NCBI RefSeq assembly: GCF_014207985.1
Contig: NZ_JACHMI010000001.1
Coordinates: 3,145,001 to 3,209,000 of the forward strand
Direction of reading: 5' to 3'
Length of the DNA: 64,000 nucleotides
Origin: Nonomuraea rubra
GTDB lineage: Bacteria; Actinomycetota; Actinomycetes; Streptosporangiales; Streptosporangiaceae
Position numbers and translations under genes: made by a program. Shown piece after piece: positions 1-8,221 of this stretch; positions within the stretch are counted from its first letter, which is position 1; every line of letters begins with the position of its first letter. The notes beneath the pieces were generated by a model. It worked only from the letters and a program-made list of their open reading frames with translations, had not been told where the DNA came from and ran no database searches.

Positions 1-1284
1 GGTCAGGCGGGAGGCGAACTCCGGCAGCGCGGAGTGGGTGCCCCGCCAGAAGTCGCGGACGATGTCGCGGTACTTGCCGTTCCACTCCGTCCACAACGGC
101 GGGAAGTTGCCCACCTGGTAGCCGCCCGGGCCGACGTCCCACGGCTCGGCGATCAGCTTGACCTGCGAGATCACCGGATCCTGCTGGATCAGGTCGAAGA
201 ACGCGCTCAGCCGGTCGACGTCGTGCAGCTCCCTGGCCAGCGCCGAGGCCAGGTCGAAGCGGAACCCGTCGACGTGCATCTCCAGCACCCAGTAACGCAG
301 CGAGTCCATGATGAGCTGCAGGGCGTGCGGCGAGCGCACGTTGAGGGAGTTGCCGCACCCGGTGTAGTCGAGGTAGTAGCGCCGGTCGCCGTCGTGCAGC
401 CGGTAGTAGGCGGTGTTGTCGATCCCCCTGAACCCCAGCGTGGGCCCCATGTGGTCGCCCTCGGCCGTGTGGTTGTAGACCACGTCCAGGATGACCTCGA
501 TGCCCGCCTCGTGCAGCGCCCGCACCATGGCCTTGAACTCCAGCACCTGCTGCCCCCTGGTGCCGGCGCTGGAGTAGCGCCCGTGCGGGGCCAGGTAGGC
601 CATGGTGTTGTAGCCCCAGTAGTTCGTCAGCCCGCGCGCCACCAGGAAGTGCTCGGGGATGTAGTGGTGCACCGGCATCAGCTCGACCGCCGTCACCCCG
701 AGCGACAGCAGGTGCTCGATGATCGCCGGATGCCCCACCCCGGCGTAGGTGCCCCGCAGGTCTGGCGGCACGTCGGGGTGGCGCATGGTGAGCCCGCGCA
801 CGTGCGCCTCGTAGATCACGGTCTCGTGGTACGGGATGCGCGGCGACCGGTCGTTGCCCCACTCGAAGAACGGGTTGATCACCACGTTCTTCGGCATGTA
901 CGGCGCGCTGTCCTCGGTGTTGCGCCTGGTGGGGTCGGTGAAGTAGTAGGGGAACAGCGCCTGGTTCCACTCCAGGTCGCCGTCGATCGCCTTGGCGTAC
1001 GGGTCGAGCAGCAGCTTGGCCGGGTTGCACCGGTGACCCTGCGACGGCTCGTACGGCCCGTCGATCCGGTAGCCGTACCGCTGCCCCGGCTGGATGCCCG
1101 GCAGGTAGCCATGCCAGACGAACCCGTCGACCTCGGGCAGGTCGACGCGTTCCTCGGAGCCGTCATCGTGGAAAAGGCACAGCTCGACCCGCTCGGCGAC
1201 CTCGGAGAACACCGCAAAGCTGGTGCCAACGCCATCCCAGGTGCCGCCGAGTGGATAGGGCTCGCCCGGCCAGACCTCGCGCAT
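1..1284 (-). CDS. glgX: Glycogen debranching enzyme GlgX/TreX, partial (C-terminus beyond left edge)
   Basis: Isoamylase-type GH13 enzyme that hydrolyses alpha-1,6 branches of glycogen in the cytoplasm. Reading the minus strand from the ATG at 1284 gives about 428 codons with no stop before the window edge. The N-terminus ([18 protein letters not shown]) and the carbohydrate-binding N-terminal domain match the family. GH13 motifs are visible: [16 protein letters not shown] (nucleophile Asp about residue 344) and AEPWD (acid/base Glu). The last conserved HD motif lies outside the window. There is no clear ribosome-binding site before the ATG; GACAAT eight bases upstream could be a -10 for a leaderless message. 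An in-frame GTG six codons upstream is an alternative start. Confidence 0.93.
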   Translation of the reverse strand, partial: MREVWPGEPYPLGGTWDGVGTSFAVFSEVAERVELCLFHDDGSEERVDLPEVDGFVWHGYLPGIQPGQRYGYRIDGPYEPSQGHRCNPAKLLLDPYAKAIDGDLEWNQALFPYYFTDPTRRNTEDSAPYMPKNVVINPFFEWGNDRSPRIPYHETVIYEAHVRGLTMRHPDVPPDLRGTYAGVGHPAIIEHLLSLGVTAVELMPVHHYIPEHFLVARGLTNYWGYNTMAYLAPHGRYSSAGTRGQQVLEFKAMVRALHEAGIEVILDVVYNHTAEGDHMGPTLGFRGIDNTAYYRLHDGDRRYYLDYTGCGNSLNVRSPHALQLIMDSLRYWVLEMHVDGFRFDLASALARELHDVDRLSAFFDLIQQDPVISQVKLIAEPWDVGPGGYQVGNFPPLWTEWNGKYRDIVRDFWRGTHSALPEFASRLT

Positions 1285-1360
1285 GTGACCCGATTGTCGC
1301 ACGCGAAAGCGGTCTTGGTCTTCCAATGACCAGATCGCCGCTTCCGCGCGCGGGAGGGGG

Positions 1361-1786
1361 CTAGAGAAGCTCGGCCTTGAGGCTGATCGTCGTGCCGGCC
1401 AGGGCCTTGCTCACCGGGCAGTTGGCCTTGGCCGTCTCGGCCGCCTCCTGGAACTGCTCGGCCGTGATGTTCGGGACGTGCCCCTTGACCGTGAGCACGA
1501 TGCCCGTGATGCCCTCGCCCGGCTGGAACGTCACGTCGGCGCTGGTCTGCAGCGACTCGGGCGGCGTGCCGGCGCCGGCGAGGCCGTGCGAGAGCGCCAT
1601 CGAGAAGCACGAGGAGTGGGCTGCGGCGATGAGCTCCTCGGGGGAGGTCTTGCCGTTGGCCGACTCGGCCCTGGACGGCCAGGAGACCTCGAACGTGCCG
1701 ACACCAGAGGTGTCGAGCGAGACGGTGCCCGAGCCGTCGAGCAGGGCGCCCTTCCACTGGGTAGTGGCGGTGCGGGTGGTGGCCAT
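1361..1786 (-). CDS. OsmC/Ohr-family peroxiredoxin
   Basis: Small thiol peroxidase (141 aa) of the OsmC family, which reduces organic hydroperoxides in the cytoplasm. The two family cysteines are present at about residues 60 ([10 protein letters not shown]) and 123 (ANCPVSKAL). The length is that of a complete OsmC protein. An AGGGAG-like ribosome-binding site precedes the ATG. It is transcribed divergently from the ECF sigma gene across about 150 bp and lies downstream of nothing on its own strand. The OsmC rather than Ohr assignment rests on overall pattern; either would be a hydroperoxide reductase. Confidence 0.9.
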   Translation of the reverse strand: MATTRTATTQWKGALLDGSGTVSLDTSGVGTFEVSWPSRAESANGKTSPEELIAAAHSSCFSMALSHGLAGAGTPPESLQTSADVTFQPGEGITGIVLTVKGHVPNITAEQFQEAAETAKANCPVSKALAGTTISLKAELL

Positions 1787-1934
1787 GGCGAATGCTCCCT
1801 CCGTTGTTACCTTTCGACCTTATCGTGGCGCGAAAGAGTCTTGCCCGCCGGTCATCCGGCTCTACATTTGGTGCGAATAGTGACATGCTCGGGTCGCGGC
1901 GCACCCGCCGCCTTGGTCCGGAACAAACGGGAGT

Positions 1935-2495
1935 GTGGTGCCAGTGGAGGCACCGTACGACGACCGCCTGCTGCACCAGCGGGTGGTCGGCGGCGATGAG
2001 TCCGCGCTGGGGGAGGTCTACGATCGGCTCTCTTCGCTGATCTTCGGTCTCGCCCTGCGGGTCACCAGGGACCGGGTGATCGCCGAGGACATCACGCAGG
2101 AGGTCTTCCTGGTCTTCTGGGAGCGTCCGCTGGCCTTCGACCCGGAACGCGGCACGCTGCGCGCGTGGCTGGCCACGATAGCCCACCGGCGCGCGGTCGA
2201 TCACGTGCGGGCCGAGGAACGCAGGCGGGTGTCGGCGCTCGGGCCCAGGCTGTTCGAACGGGAGCCCGTCAGGCTCGAGGACACCGTGCTGGCCGCCGAC
2301 GAGGCCCAGCGGGTACGCCGGGCGGTGACGTCCCTGCCCGACGGCTTACGCGAGGCGGTGGAGCTCGCCTATTTCGGCGGCAGGACCTACCGGCAGGTCG
2401 GCGAGGAGCTCGGCGTGCCGGAGGGAACGGCCAAATCGCGCATCCGGCTGGCGCTGCGGCGCCTGGCGGACGCGCTGGCAGAGGAAGAAGTCTGA
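1935..2495 (+). CDS. ECF RNA polymerase sigma factor
   Basis: Alternative sigma factor of about 183-186 aa. Region 2 is at residues 15-85 (DITQEVFLVFWERP) and region 4 at 120-175, with the helix-turn-helix TYRQVGEELGVPEGTAKSRI. GTG codons at 1935, 1938 and 1944 are possible starts; the GGGAG at 1929-1933 best fits 1944 or 1938. The TGA stop at 2493-2495 overlaps an ATG (TGATG), coupling it to the next reading frame. In actinomycetes such sigma genes are often followed by an anti-sigma or a maleylpyruvate-isomerase-like protein, as here. No zinc-finger anti-sigma gene is adjacent, so its control is unknown. Confidence 0.9.
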   Translation: MVPVEAPYDDRLLHQRVVGGDESALGEVYDRLSSLIFGLALRVTRDRVIAEDITQEVFLVFWERPLAFDPERGTLRAWLATIAHRRAVDHVRAEERRRVSALGPRLFEREPVRLEDTVLAADEAQRVRRAVTSLPDGLREAVELAYFGGRTYRQVGEELGVPEGTAKSRIRLALRRLADALAEEEV

Positions 2496-2561
2496 TGGAC
2501 GCCCGGCCGCCGCACACGGTCAGGGGAAGAAGTGTGATGGACGCCCGGCCGCCGCACACGG
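2483..2561 (+). repeat. 42-bp-period tandem duplication at sigma-gene 3' end
   Basis: A 37-bp sequence at 2483-2519 recurs at 2525-2561 with one mismatch. It includes the ribosome-binding site (GGAAGAAG), a TGATG stop-start junction and the first codons after it. A third, shorter copy of the RBS/TGATG part is at 2584-2600, just before the downstream gene. The 42-bp period is a multiple of three, so the frame is kept. Confidence 0.9.
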
Positions 2562-2596
2562 CCGAGGCGCACCCGCATACTCAGGAAGAGGTGTGA
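2495..2596 (+). CDS. Possible 33-aa coupled small ORF in the duplicated region
   Basis: The ATG at 2495 overlaps the sigma stop (TGATG) and the TGA at 2594-2596 overlaps the next gene's ATG at 2596 (TGATG). The ORF therefore bridges the two genes exactly. The peptide begins MDARPPHT and repeats MDARPPHT fifteen residues in, because of the 42-bp duplication. It has no cysteine and resembles no family I know. It may be translated only to couple sigma factor and downstream protein synthesis, or it may be a by-product of the duplication. Confidence 0.4.
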   Translation: MDARPPHTVRGRSVMDARPPHTAEAHPHTQEEV

Positions 2597-3486
2597 TGGA
2601 CCCCGTCGAGCGTCTTTACCTCGACGCGCTGATGGAGGACCCCGAGGTGCCGGCCCGCTCGCTGCGGCCCCAGCTCCTCGCCGGGGCCCGGGCCAGGCGC
2701 CGGCCGGCGGCACCCACCGCCGCCTGGGCGGAGCCGTACGCCGGCCGGGTGGCGGCCATGGACGCGCTGCTGGCCTCGGCGGTGGACGACGACTGGTCGC
2801 GGATCATCGTCGAGGGCTGGACGCTCCAGGAGCTCGTCGCCCACCTGGCCGCCAAGGACGGCCTGCTGGCCGCCTCCGTCGGCGCTCCCGTGCTGGGCCC
2901 GCCGATCGGTGCCGCGGACTCGACGTCGCGCACGCATGACGTCCAGGCGTACGAGCGGGCCCGCAGCCCCGAGCAGACGCGCAGGGACTGGCGCGCGCAG
3001 GCGGACGCCCTCTGCCGCCACCTGGCGGACCTGCCCCCCACGACCCCGGCCACGCTCGACGGCCTGGACGCGCCCGTCAACGACCACATCCTGGCCAGGT
3101 GCCTGGAGACGTGGATCCACACCTCCGACGCGGCCGAGACGGCGCGGATCCGCCTGCCCGACCCGATCGCGGAGCACATCCACCCCACCGCCGACCTGTG
3201 CGCCCGCCTGCTGCCCTTCACGATGCTCTTCGGCGGCGTGGACGGCGCGGGCCGCACCCTGCACCTCACGCTGACCGGCGAGGGCGGGGGAGAGTGGCGG
3301 GTCGCGCTGGGCGTGGAGGACGCCGGGCCGGGCGAGCCCGACGCGCACATCACGGCGGACGTGAAGAAATTCTGTTTCCTGCTCGGCGGAAGGGGCGATC
3401 CCGCCGATTTCCCCGCAGACCTGGAGGGCGATCTCGCCCTCGCCAGGGACGTGCTGGCCACCGCCCCCGCGCTCTCGACCCCGTAA
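2596..3486 (+). CDS. Maleylpyruvate isomerase N-terminal (DinB-like) domain protein
   Basis: About 296 aa. A DinB/YfiT-like metal-binding four-helix bundle (mycothiol-dependent maleylpyruvate isomerase N-terminal family) occupies roughly residues 48-200. Candidate metal ligands are the His in ELVAHLAAKDG (about 83) and in LETWIHTSDAAE. An SCP2-like C-terminal domain follows (LHLTLTGEG...AHITADVKKFCFLL). The ATG at 2596 has GGAAGAG at 2584-2590; a GTG at 2593 is also in frame. Such proteins often follow ECF sigma genes in actinomycetes, suggesting a redox or thiol-linked partner role; that role is inference. The substrate is unknown. Confidence 0.8.
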   Translation: MDPVERLYLDALMEDPEVPARSLRPQLLAGARARRRPAAPTAAWAEPYAGRVAAMDALLASAVDDDWSRIIVEGWTLQELVAHLAAKDGLLAASVGAPVLGPPIGAADSTSRTHDVQAYERARSPEQTRRDWRAQADALCRHLADLPPTTPATLDGLDAPVNDHILARCLETWIHTSDAAETARIRLPDPIAEHIHPTADLCARLLPFTMLFGGVDGAGRTLHLTLTGEGGGEWRVALGVEDAGPGEPDAHITADVKKFCFLLGGRGDPADFPADLEGDLALARDVLATAPALSTP

Positions 3487-3627
3487 CCCGCAGAAGGGAT
3501 CGATTCCCGCGCGGACACGAGCCGGTCAGGGACGACCCCTGCCGTGACCGCCCGGCCGGGTCGCGGCATTCGCCGCGTGATTTCGGGGGAGGAATCAGAC
3601 TCTGCGCATGACGAGAAGGGGGTCCTC

Positions 3628-4203
3628 GTGGCGGGTGATGTGACGGGTCTGGCGGGGTTTCTGTACGAGTTCGGGCTGCTCAAGCGCTACAAGCGAACCG
3701 GCTGGCTGGTCGCGGGCGTACGCGATCCTGAGAGCATCGCCGAGCACTCCTTCCGCGCGGCGGTGATCGCCGCCGTGATCGCCGGGCTGGAGGGCGGCAA
3801 CCCGGAGCGGGCCGCGTTCATGAGCCTCTTCCACGACACGCAGGAGACCCGCATCACCGACATCCCGTACATCGGCAAGCGCTACCTCACGGCCGCCTCC
3901 AACGAGGACGTCACCGCCGACCAGGTCCGCGGCCTGCCGGCGGAGGTGGCCTCCCTCGTCGGCGACGCCGTGGCCGAGTACGAGGAGAAGGCCACCCTCG
4001 AAGCCGTCTGCGCCCGCGACGCCGACAAGCTGGAATGCCTCATCCAGGCCGTCGAGTACCGCGAGCAGGGCCACCAGAACGTCCAGGGGTGGATCGACAG
4101 CTCGCTGGCCCTGATCACCACCGAGACGGGCAAGCGCCTGGCGGAGGAGGCCCTGAGCACGGGGACGCTCGACTGGGTGACCCGCGTGCTCAACGGCGAC
4201 TGA
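3628..4203 (+). CDS. HD-domain hydrolase, YfbR/HDDC2-like
   Basis: 191-aa HD-superfamily phosphohydrolase related to 5'-deoxynucleotidase YfbR, which dephosphorylates deoxynucleoside monophosphates. Metal-binding residues are visible: His in SIAEHSFRAA, the HD pair in MSLFHDTQETR, and Asp in ARDADKLECL. The GTG at 3628 is preferred because GAAGGGGG lies six to eight bases upstream and the N-terminus GLAGFLYEFGLLKRYKRTGW matches the family. The same frame is open to 3544, but that extension is low-complexity Arg/Gly. It stands alone between two unrelated genes. The true nucleotide substrate is not shown by sequence. Confidence 0.85.
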   Translation: MAGDVTGLAGFLYEFGLLKRYKRTGWLVAGVRDPESIAEHSFRAAVIAAVIAGLEGGNPERAAFMSLFHDTQETRITDIPYIGKRYLTAASNEDVTADQVRGLPAEVASLVGDAVAEYEEKATLEAVCARDADKLECLIQAVEYREQGHQNVQGWIDSSLALITTETGKRLAEEALSTGTLDWVTRVLNGD

Positions 4204-4243
4204 ACCTTCCGGGGGAGGGGGCCCGGGCGGCGGTGACGACGGC

Positions 4244-4295
4244 TCAGGCTTCGGCGGCGACCGAGCCCGCGCGGGGGCGTCAGGCTTCGGCGGCG
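4244..4295. repeat. 16-bp direct repeat at gene 3' end
   Basis: TCAGGCTTCGGCGGCG occurs at 4244-4259 and again at 4280-4295 (36-bp period). The second copy is the last codons and stop of the ankyrin/HEAT gene read on the minus strand, so the first looks like a duplicated gene end. Confidence 0.8.
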
Positions 4296-5644
4296 GGCCG
4301 GGTGACCAGCTCCCTGGCGTACTCGTCGTCGCTCTCGGCCAGCACCCGCGAGACCCCCTGCGCGGCCCGGTCGTCCCCGCGGTCGGCCAGGCCGCGCGTG
4401 GCCTCGGCCACCGTACGCAGGTCGGAGTCGGACAGCCGGGCGGCCAGGGCCTCCCTGATCCGCGGCGTGTCGGCGGCCAGCCCGGCGAGCCCGGAGGTGG
4501 CCCAGTCGCGGATCTCCGAGTCCTCGTCCTCGGTCATGGAGATCAGCAGCGCCAGCCCCTCCTCGTGGTCCGGCGGCAGCACGTCGGCCAGCGCGATCGG
4601 GTCCGTCATCGTGCGCTTGTGCCCGGGACGCCGGAGCACGTCCAGCACGGACGGCAGCGCCCGCGGGTCTCCCTGGTGCCCGAGCCCGGCCAGCACCGAG
4701 CGCAGGACCTGCGGGTTGCCCTCCGTGGTGACCATCTTCTGCAGCAGCGGCAGGGTCCGCTCCAGGTACGGCTTCTCCCCGTCGGCGAACCCGAACTGCG
4801 CGATCGCGTCCACGCCGAACTCCCGCTCCCTGGCGTCCTCGCTCACGCACAGCCTGGCCAGCGCCTCGTACGTCTCCTCGTCGGCCCGCCTGCCCAGCGA
4901 GTCGGCCACGATCCACCAGGTCTCGGCGTCCTCGTCGACGTCGCGGTGCGCCAGGGCCCTGGCCACCAGCTGCTCGACCGGCGTGTAGACGCCCGCCGCG
5001 TCCTCCAGCAGGGTCGCGACGGCGGCGTGGCCGCGCTGGGCCTGCACCTGCTCGCTCTCCTCGCCGTCGGGGGAGCGGCCGGCCACGGTGATCAGCTCGG
5101 TGCCGTCCTTGGCGTACTGGCGGGCCACGACGTACTCCCAGCCCTCCTGCTCGATCTGCTCCAGCAGGGCGGTCTCCAGGTGCACGCCCGCCCAGCCGAG
5201 CGCGACCTCGAGCGCCGTGTCGCCGTCGCCGTCGTACTTCTCGTGGTCGGCGCCCGCCTCCAGCAGCACCTGCACCACGCCGGGGGCGCCGCGGCTGGCG
5301 GCGAGCGTGAGCGGGGTGTCGCCGACCTCGTTGGTGGCGTTCACGTCGGCGCCCGCCTCGATGAGCAGCCTGGCGGCGTCGGCGTGGCCGTTGGCGGAGG
5401 CCCACAGCAGGGCCGTCCAGCCGCCGTCCTCGCGGGCGTTGACGTCCGCGCCGGCGGACAGCAGCGCCGTGACCACCTCGGTGCGGTCGCGGGACGCCGC
5501 GGCGCACAGGGCGAGCCCGCCCTCCGACCCGCCTTCTTCCGGTCCCTCGCTGGGCGTGTTGGGGTCGAGCCCGCCGGCGAGCAGCTTGCCCACGGTCTCG
5601 ATGTCTCCGATCAACGCCGCGCGGTAGAGCTGTTCTGCATGCAT
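4280..5644 (-). CDS. Ankyrin-repeat protein with C-terminal HEAT-like repeats
   Basis: 454 aa, no signal peptide or membrane segment. The first about 150 residues carry four ankyrin repeats (for example ADVNAREDGGWTALLWASAN and GDTPLTLAASRGAPGVVQVL). From about residue 230 onward the protein is helical HEAT/armadillo-like (ALPSVLDVLRRPGHK, DSEIRDWATSGLAGLA, DSDLRTVAEATRGLADRG). Both halves are protein-protein interaction scaffolds, so it is probably an adaptor rather than an enzyme. The ATG at 5644 (MHAEQLYRAALIGDIETV) begins the first ankyrin helix. The frame is open well upstream, but that part is antisense to the DUF1707 gene and was left out. The partner is unknown. Confidence 0.85.
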   Translation of the reverse strand: MHAEQLYRAALIGDIETVGKLLAGGLDPNTPSEGPEEGGSEGGLALCAAASRDRTEVVTALLSAGADVNAREDGGWTALLWASANGHADAARLLIEAGADVNATNEVGDTPLTLAASRGAPGVVQVLLEAGADHEKYDGDGDTALEVALGWAGVHLETALLEQIEQEGWEYVVARQYAKDGTELITVAGRSPDGEESEQVQAQRGHAAVATLLEDAAGVYTPVEQLVARALAHRDVDEDAETWWIVADSLGRRADEETYEALARLCVSEDAREREFGVDAIAQFGFADGEKPYLERTLPLLQKMVTTEGNPQVLRSVLAGLGHQGDPRALPSVLDVLRRPGHKRTMTDPIALADVLPPDHEEGLALLISMTEDEDSEIRDWATSGLAGLAADTPRIREALAARLSDSDLRTVAEATRGLADRGDDRAAQGVSRVLAESDDEYARELVTRPAAEA

Positions 5645-5779
5645 GACAAGGGACCCTAGCCTGGTCCGGCCGCGCCCCGGACCAAGGCCGGGGCCCCGTG
5701 TCATGGCGTGGTACGCGCCCCACTGGCGGACCGGTTCAGATTTCAACCCGAATGTGCATGTTTCGATGGATGGCTGGAT

Positions 5780-5795
5780 TCCTCCGCAAGGAGGA
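5780..5795. other. Small GNRA-loop inverted repeat in divergent promoter region
   Basis: TCCTCC-GCAA-GGAGGA forms a perfect six-base stem with a GCAA tetraloop. It lies between the divergent ankyrin/HEAT and DUF1707 genes, upstream of the likely -10 of the latter (TATGTT at 5819-5824). It could be an operator or a small RNA hairpin. Confidence 0.4.
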
Positions 5796-5830
5796 GCTTC
5801 AGCGGGGCGCAAACGCGATATGTTGCGAGT

Positions 5831-6547
5831 ATGACTGAACCCGGTGAGGTCCGCGCGTCGGACGCCGAGCGCGAGGCCGTCGTCGAGCAGCTCCGTGTCG
5901 CGTCCGTCGAGGGCCGGCTGACGCTCGCCGAGCTGACCGACCGCACTGAGGCCGCGTACACCGCGACCACCCAGGCCGAGCTGGCCATGCTGACCCAGGA
6001 CCTGCCCGCCGCGGGCGGCTACGCCCCCGTAGCCGCCCCGGCCCCGGAGCGCAAGAAGCGGCGGTGGTTCGTCGGCGTCATGGGCGACTCCAAGCGCCGC
6101 GGCACCTGGCGCATCGACCAGGAGCTGGGCGCCGTCGCCGTGATGGGCGACGTGCTGCTCGACCTGCGCGAGGCGGAGGTGCGTACGGACCGCGTGGAGA
6201 TCCTGGCCGTCTCCGTGATGGGCGACGTCAAGATCATCGTGCCCGACGGCGTGTACGTGGACCTCGACGGCATGGCGATCATGGGCGACAAGAAGGTGAA
6301 CGTCATGCAGGCGCCGCCCGGCATGAACGTGCCCGTGGTGCGCGTGCAGGCGTACGCCGTGATGGGCGACGTCAAGGTGATCGGCGACTCGCAGGTGCCG
6401 CCGCTCCAGCGCGGCTTCGCGGCCTGGCGCGAGCACTGGCGGCGGCTGCACGGCGAGGACTGGCGCGAGATCGGCCGCCAGGTCCGCGCCGAGGGCCGCG
6501 AGATCCGCCGCCAGCTCCGCGAGGACCGCCGCCACCTCGGCTACTGA
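5831..6547 (+). CDS. DUF1707 (SHOCT-like) domain protein with VMGD repeats
   Basis: 238 aa. The DUF1707 domain occupies residues 5-60 (VRASDAEREAVVEQLRVA, EGRLTLAELTDRTEAAYTA). A beta-rich domain follows in which xMGD recurs five times (VMGDSKRR, VMGDVLLD, VMGDVKII, IMGDKKVN, VMGDVKVIGD), spaced as expected for parallel beta-coils of the LiaF-like/DUF2154 type. The C-terminus is a charged Arg/Glu helix. No transmembrane segment is present. DUF1707 proteins are widespread in actinomycetes and poorly characterised. The ATG follows TATGTT by six bases, so the message may be leaderless. Confidence 0.85.
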   Translation: MTEPGEVRASDAEREAVVEQLRVASVEGRLTLAELTDRTEAAYTATTQAELAMLTQDLPAAGGYAPVAAPAPERKKRRWFVGVMGDSKRRGTWRIDQELGAVAVMGDVLLDLREAEVRTDRVEILAVSVMGDVKIIVPDGVYVDLDGMAIMGDKKVNVMQAPPGMNVPVVRVQAYAVMGDVKVIGDSQVPPLQRGFAAWREHWRRLHGEDWREIGRQVRAEGREIRRQLREDRRHLGY

Positions 6548-6594
6548 CCCGCCACCCGCCACCGCGGTCCCGATGAAGGCCGTGGGGCGGGCGT

Positions 6595-7371
6595 TCAGCC
6601 GGCCAGGGTGACCGGCTCGCGCCGGGCGGCCTCGTAACGTTCCATCAGCACGTCCACCAGCTCGGGCGCCGGCCCCAGCACGTCGGCCACCACCGACGCG
6701 CCCGCGGCCAGCGAGTCGCGCCGCACCTTGTCGGCGAAGTAGCCGGGAGCCAGCAGGTACGGCGCCACGACCACCCGCGGCGCCCCCGCCCGGACGAGCG
6801 AGGCGGCCGCCTCGGCCGGCGTCGGCGAGGCGGCGGAGGCGTACGCGGGGGTGACGGTCCACCAGCCGGACCGCCGCCACACCCGCGCCATCTCCGCGAT
6901 CACCGCGTTCGCCCGCGCGTCGCTCGACCCGGCCGAGACCAGCACCACCGCGGTGTCCGGGTCGCCCGCCGGCACGCCCGCCTCGCCCAGCCGCCGCTCC
7001 AGCGCGGTCAGCAACAGCGGATGCGGGCCCAGCGTGTGCCCGTAGCGGACGCGCAGCCGCGGCTCGCGCGCCCGCGCCTCGTTCAGCGCCGCCGGCAGGT
7101 CCACCCGGCTGTGGTACGCCTCGGTGAGCAGCAGCGGCAGCACCACGGCCTCACGCAGGCCGGCCAGGGCCTGCCCGAGGGTCGGGGCGCTGTGGTCCAG
7201 GTACGCCACCCGCACGTCGAGCGGTACCCGGCCGAGCAACGCGGCCACGGTGGCGGCGGCTCGCGGGTCACGGGACCCGTGCGCCACCGCCACCAGTGGC
7301 ACGCGGCCGGGGGCCGTCCCGCCTGCCAACGGGACGGATCCCCCGCTGGGGATCACAGGTGAATGCCGCAT
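6595..7371 (-). CDS. Sirohydrochlorin chelatase, CbiX/SirB-like
   Basis: 258 aa. Class II chelatase that inserts iron (siroheme) or cobalt into sirohydrochlorin. Two chelatase half-domains are visible, with metal-ligand histidines in LVAVAHGSRDPRAA (about residue 31) and LLTEAYHSRVDLPAAL (about 87). It overlaps the end of the APS reductase gene by 19 bp and is the last gene of the sulfite reductase operon. Since sulfite reductase needs siroheme, ferrochelation for siroheme is the likely job. Cobalt chelation for cobalamin is the alternative. Confidence 0.88.
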   Translation of the reverse strand: MRHSPVIPSGGSVPLAGGTAPGRVPLVAVAHGSRDPRAAATVAALLGRVPLDVRVAYLDHSAPTLGQALAGLREAVVLPLLLTEAYHSRVDLPAALNEARAREPRLRVRYGHTLGPHPLLLTALERRLGEAGVPAGDPDTAVVLVSAGSSDARANAVIAEMARVWRRSGWWTVTPAYASAASPTPAEAAASLVRAGAPRVVVAPYLLAPGYFADKVRRDSLAAGASVVADVLGPAPELVDVLMERYEAARREPVTLAG

Positions 7372-8081
7372 TCGACCTTCCCCAGGCCCGCCCAGCGTCC
7401 GCTGCGCGGATCCTCACCCTCGGCGACCTGCCGCGTGCACGGCGCGCAGCCGATCGAGGGGTAGTTGTCGTAGTGCAACGGGTTGATCAGCACCCCGTTG
7501 TCGGCGATGTAGTTGTCGACGTCCTCCTGAGTCCAGGCGGCGATGGGGTTGACCTTCACCATCTGCCGCTTGGCGTCCCACTCCACGACCTTGGTGTCCG
7601 TCCTGCTGGACGACTCGTCGCGGCGGATGCCGGAGATCCACGCCAGGTACGGCTCCAGCGCCCGGTTCAGCGGCTCCACCTTGCGTAGGTAGCAGCACAG
7701 GTCGGGATTGCGGCCGAACAGGCGCGGCCCGAGGTCGCGGTCCTGCTCCGCCACCGTCCGCGAGGGCTTGATGTCGATCACGTTGACGTCATAGACCTGC
7801 CGCACGGCGTCCCGCGTGCCGATGGTCTCGGCGAAGTGGTAGCCGGTGTCGATGAACAACACGTCCACGCCGGGCTTGACCCGGCTGACCAGGTCGATGA
7901 GCAGGGCGTCGCTCATCGAGGAGGTCAGGCACAGCCGGTCGCCGAACGTGGCCGCCGCCCAGCGGATGATCTCGCGCGCGGGGGCGTCCTCCAGGAACTT
8001 GGCGGCGGACTCGACGATGTCCTGGAGGTCGAGCGTGCCGCGCTGCTGTCTCAGACCGACCTCTATGTCCACCAGCGTCAT
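7353..8081 (-). CDS. cysH: Assimilatory APS reductase (thioredoxin-dependent)
   Basis: 242 aa. Reduces adenylylsulfate to sulfite. The cysteine pairs C129-C130 (PDLCCYLRKV) and C212-C215 (GCAPC) are the ligands of the [4Fe-4S] cluster that marks APS-using rather than PAPS-using enzymes. The C-terminal ECGIHL (C238) is the thiosulfonate-forming nucleophile. The ATG at 8081 overlaps the stop of the 47-aa protein (ATGA), and the 3' end overlaps the chelatase gene. Genes for sulfate activation (cysD, cysN) are not in this window. Confidence 0.95.
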   Translation of the reverse strand: MTLVDIEVGLRQQRGTLDLQDIVESAAKFLEDAPAREIIRWAAATFGDRLCLTSSMSDALLIDLVSRVKPGVDVLFIDTGYHFAETIGTRDAVRQVYDVNVIDIKPSRTVAEQDRDLGPRLFGRNPDLCCYLRKVEPLNRALEPYLAWISGIRRDESSSRTDTKVVEWDAKRQMVKVNPIAAWTQEDVDNYIADNGVLINPLHYDNYPSIGCAPCTRQVAEGEDPRSGRWAGLGKVECGIHL

Positions 8082-8221
8082 ATCTTCACTCCGATTCCAA
8101 GGAATTTCAGCTTGAAGGCACGAGCGCAGGCGCGGCAGTACCAGCCGCCATCACCCTCGTAGGGTTCGAGATCCTCTTCGCCGCAGTAGGGGCAGTGGAA
8201 GGGAACCGCTCGTGTGGTCAT
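8078..8221 (-). CDS. 47-aa zinc-ribbon protein of the sulfite reductase operon
   Basis: 47 aa, too small for standard gene lists but clearly translated. It starts with ATGA overlapping the sulfite reductase stop and ends with ATGA overlapping the cysH start. Two cysteine pairs (CPYC and CRAC, 20 residues apart) form a zinc ribbon; the C-terminus is basic and hydrophobic (FKLKFLGIGVKI). I recall similar small proteins between sulfite reductase and cysH in other actinomycetes, so the position is probably conserved. Function unknown; a metal or cluster-handling helper for the reductases is a guess. Confidence 0.85.
   Translation of the reverse strand: MTTRAVPFHCPYCGEEDLEPYEGDGGWYCRACARAFKLKFLGIGVKI

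Noticed and set aside
879..2204. Minus-strand frame across glgX start, osmC and sigma gene
   Set aside because: It overlaps three real genes in the wrong frame; the glgX reading frame is a different one, open to the window edge.
5645..6880. Upstream extension of the ankyrin/HEAT frame through the DUF1707 and chelatase genes
   Set aside because: The extension is antisense to a clear DUF1707 gene and lacks ankyrin or HEAT homology; the real start is at 5644.
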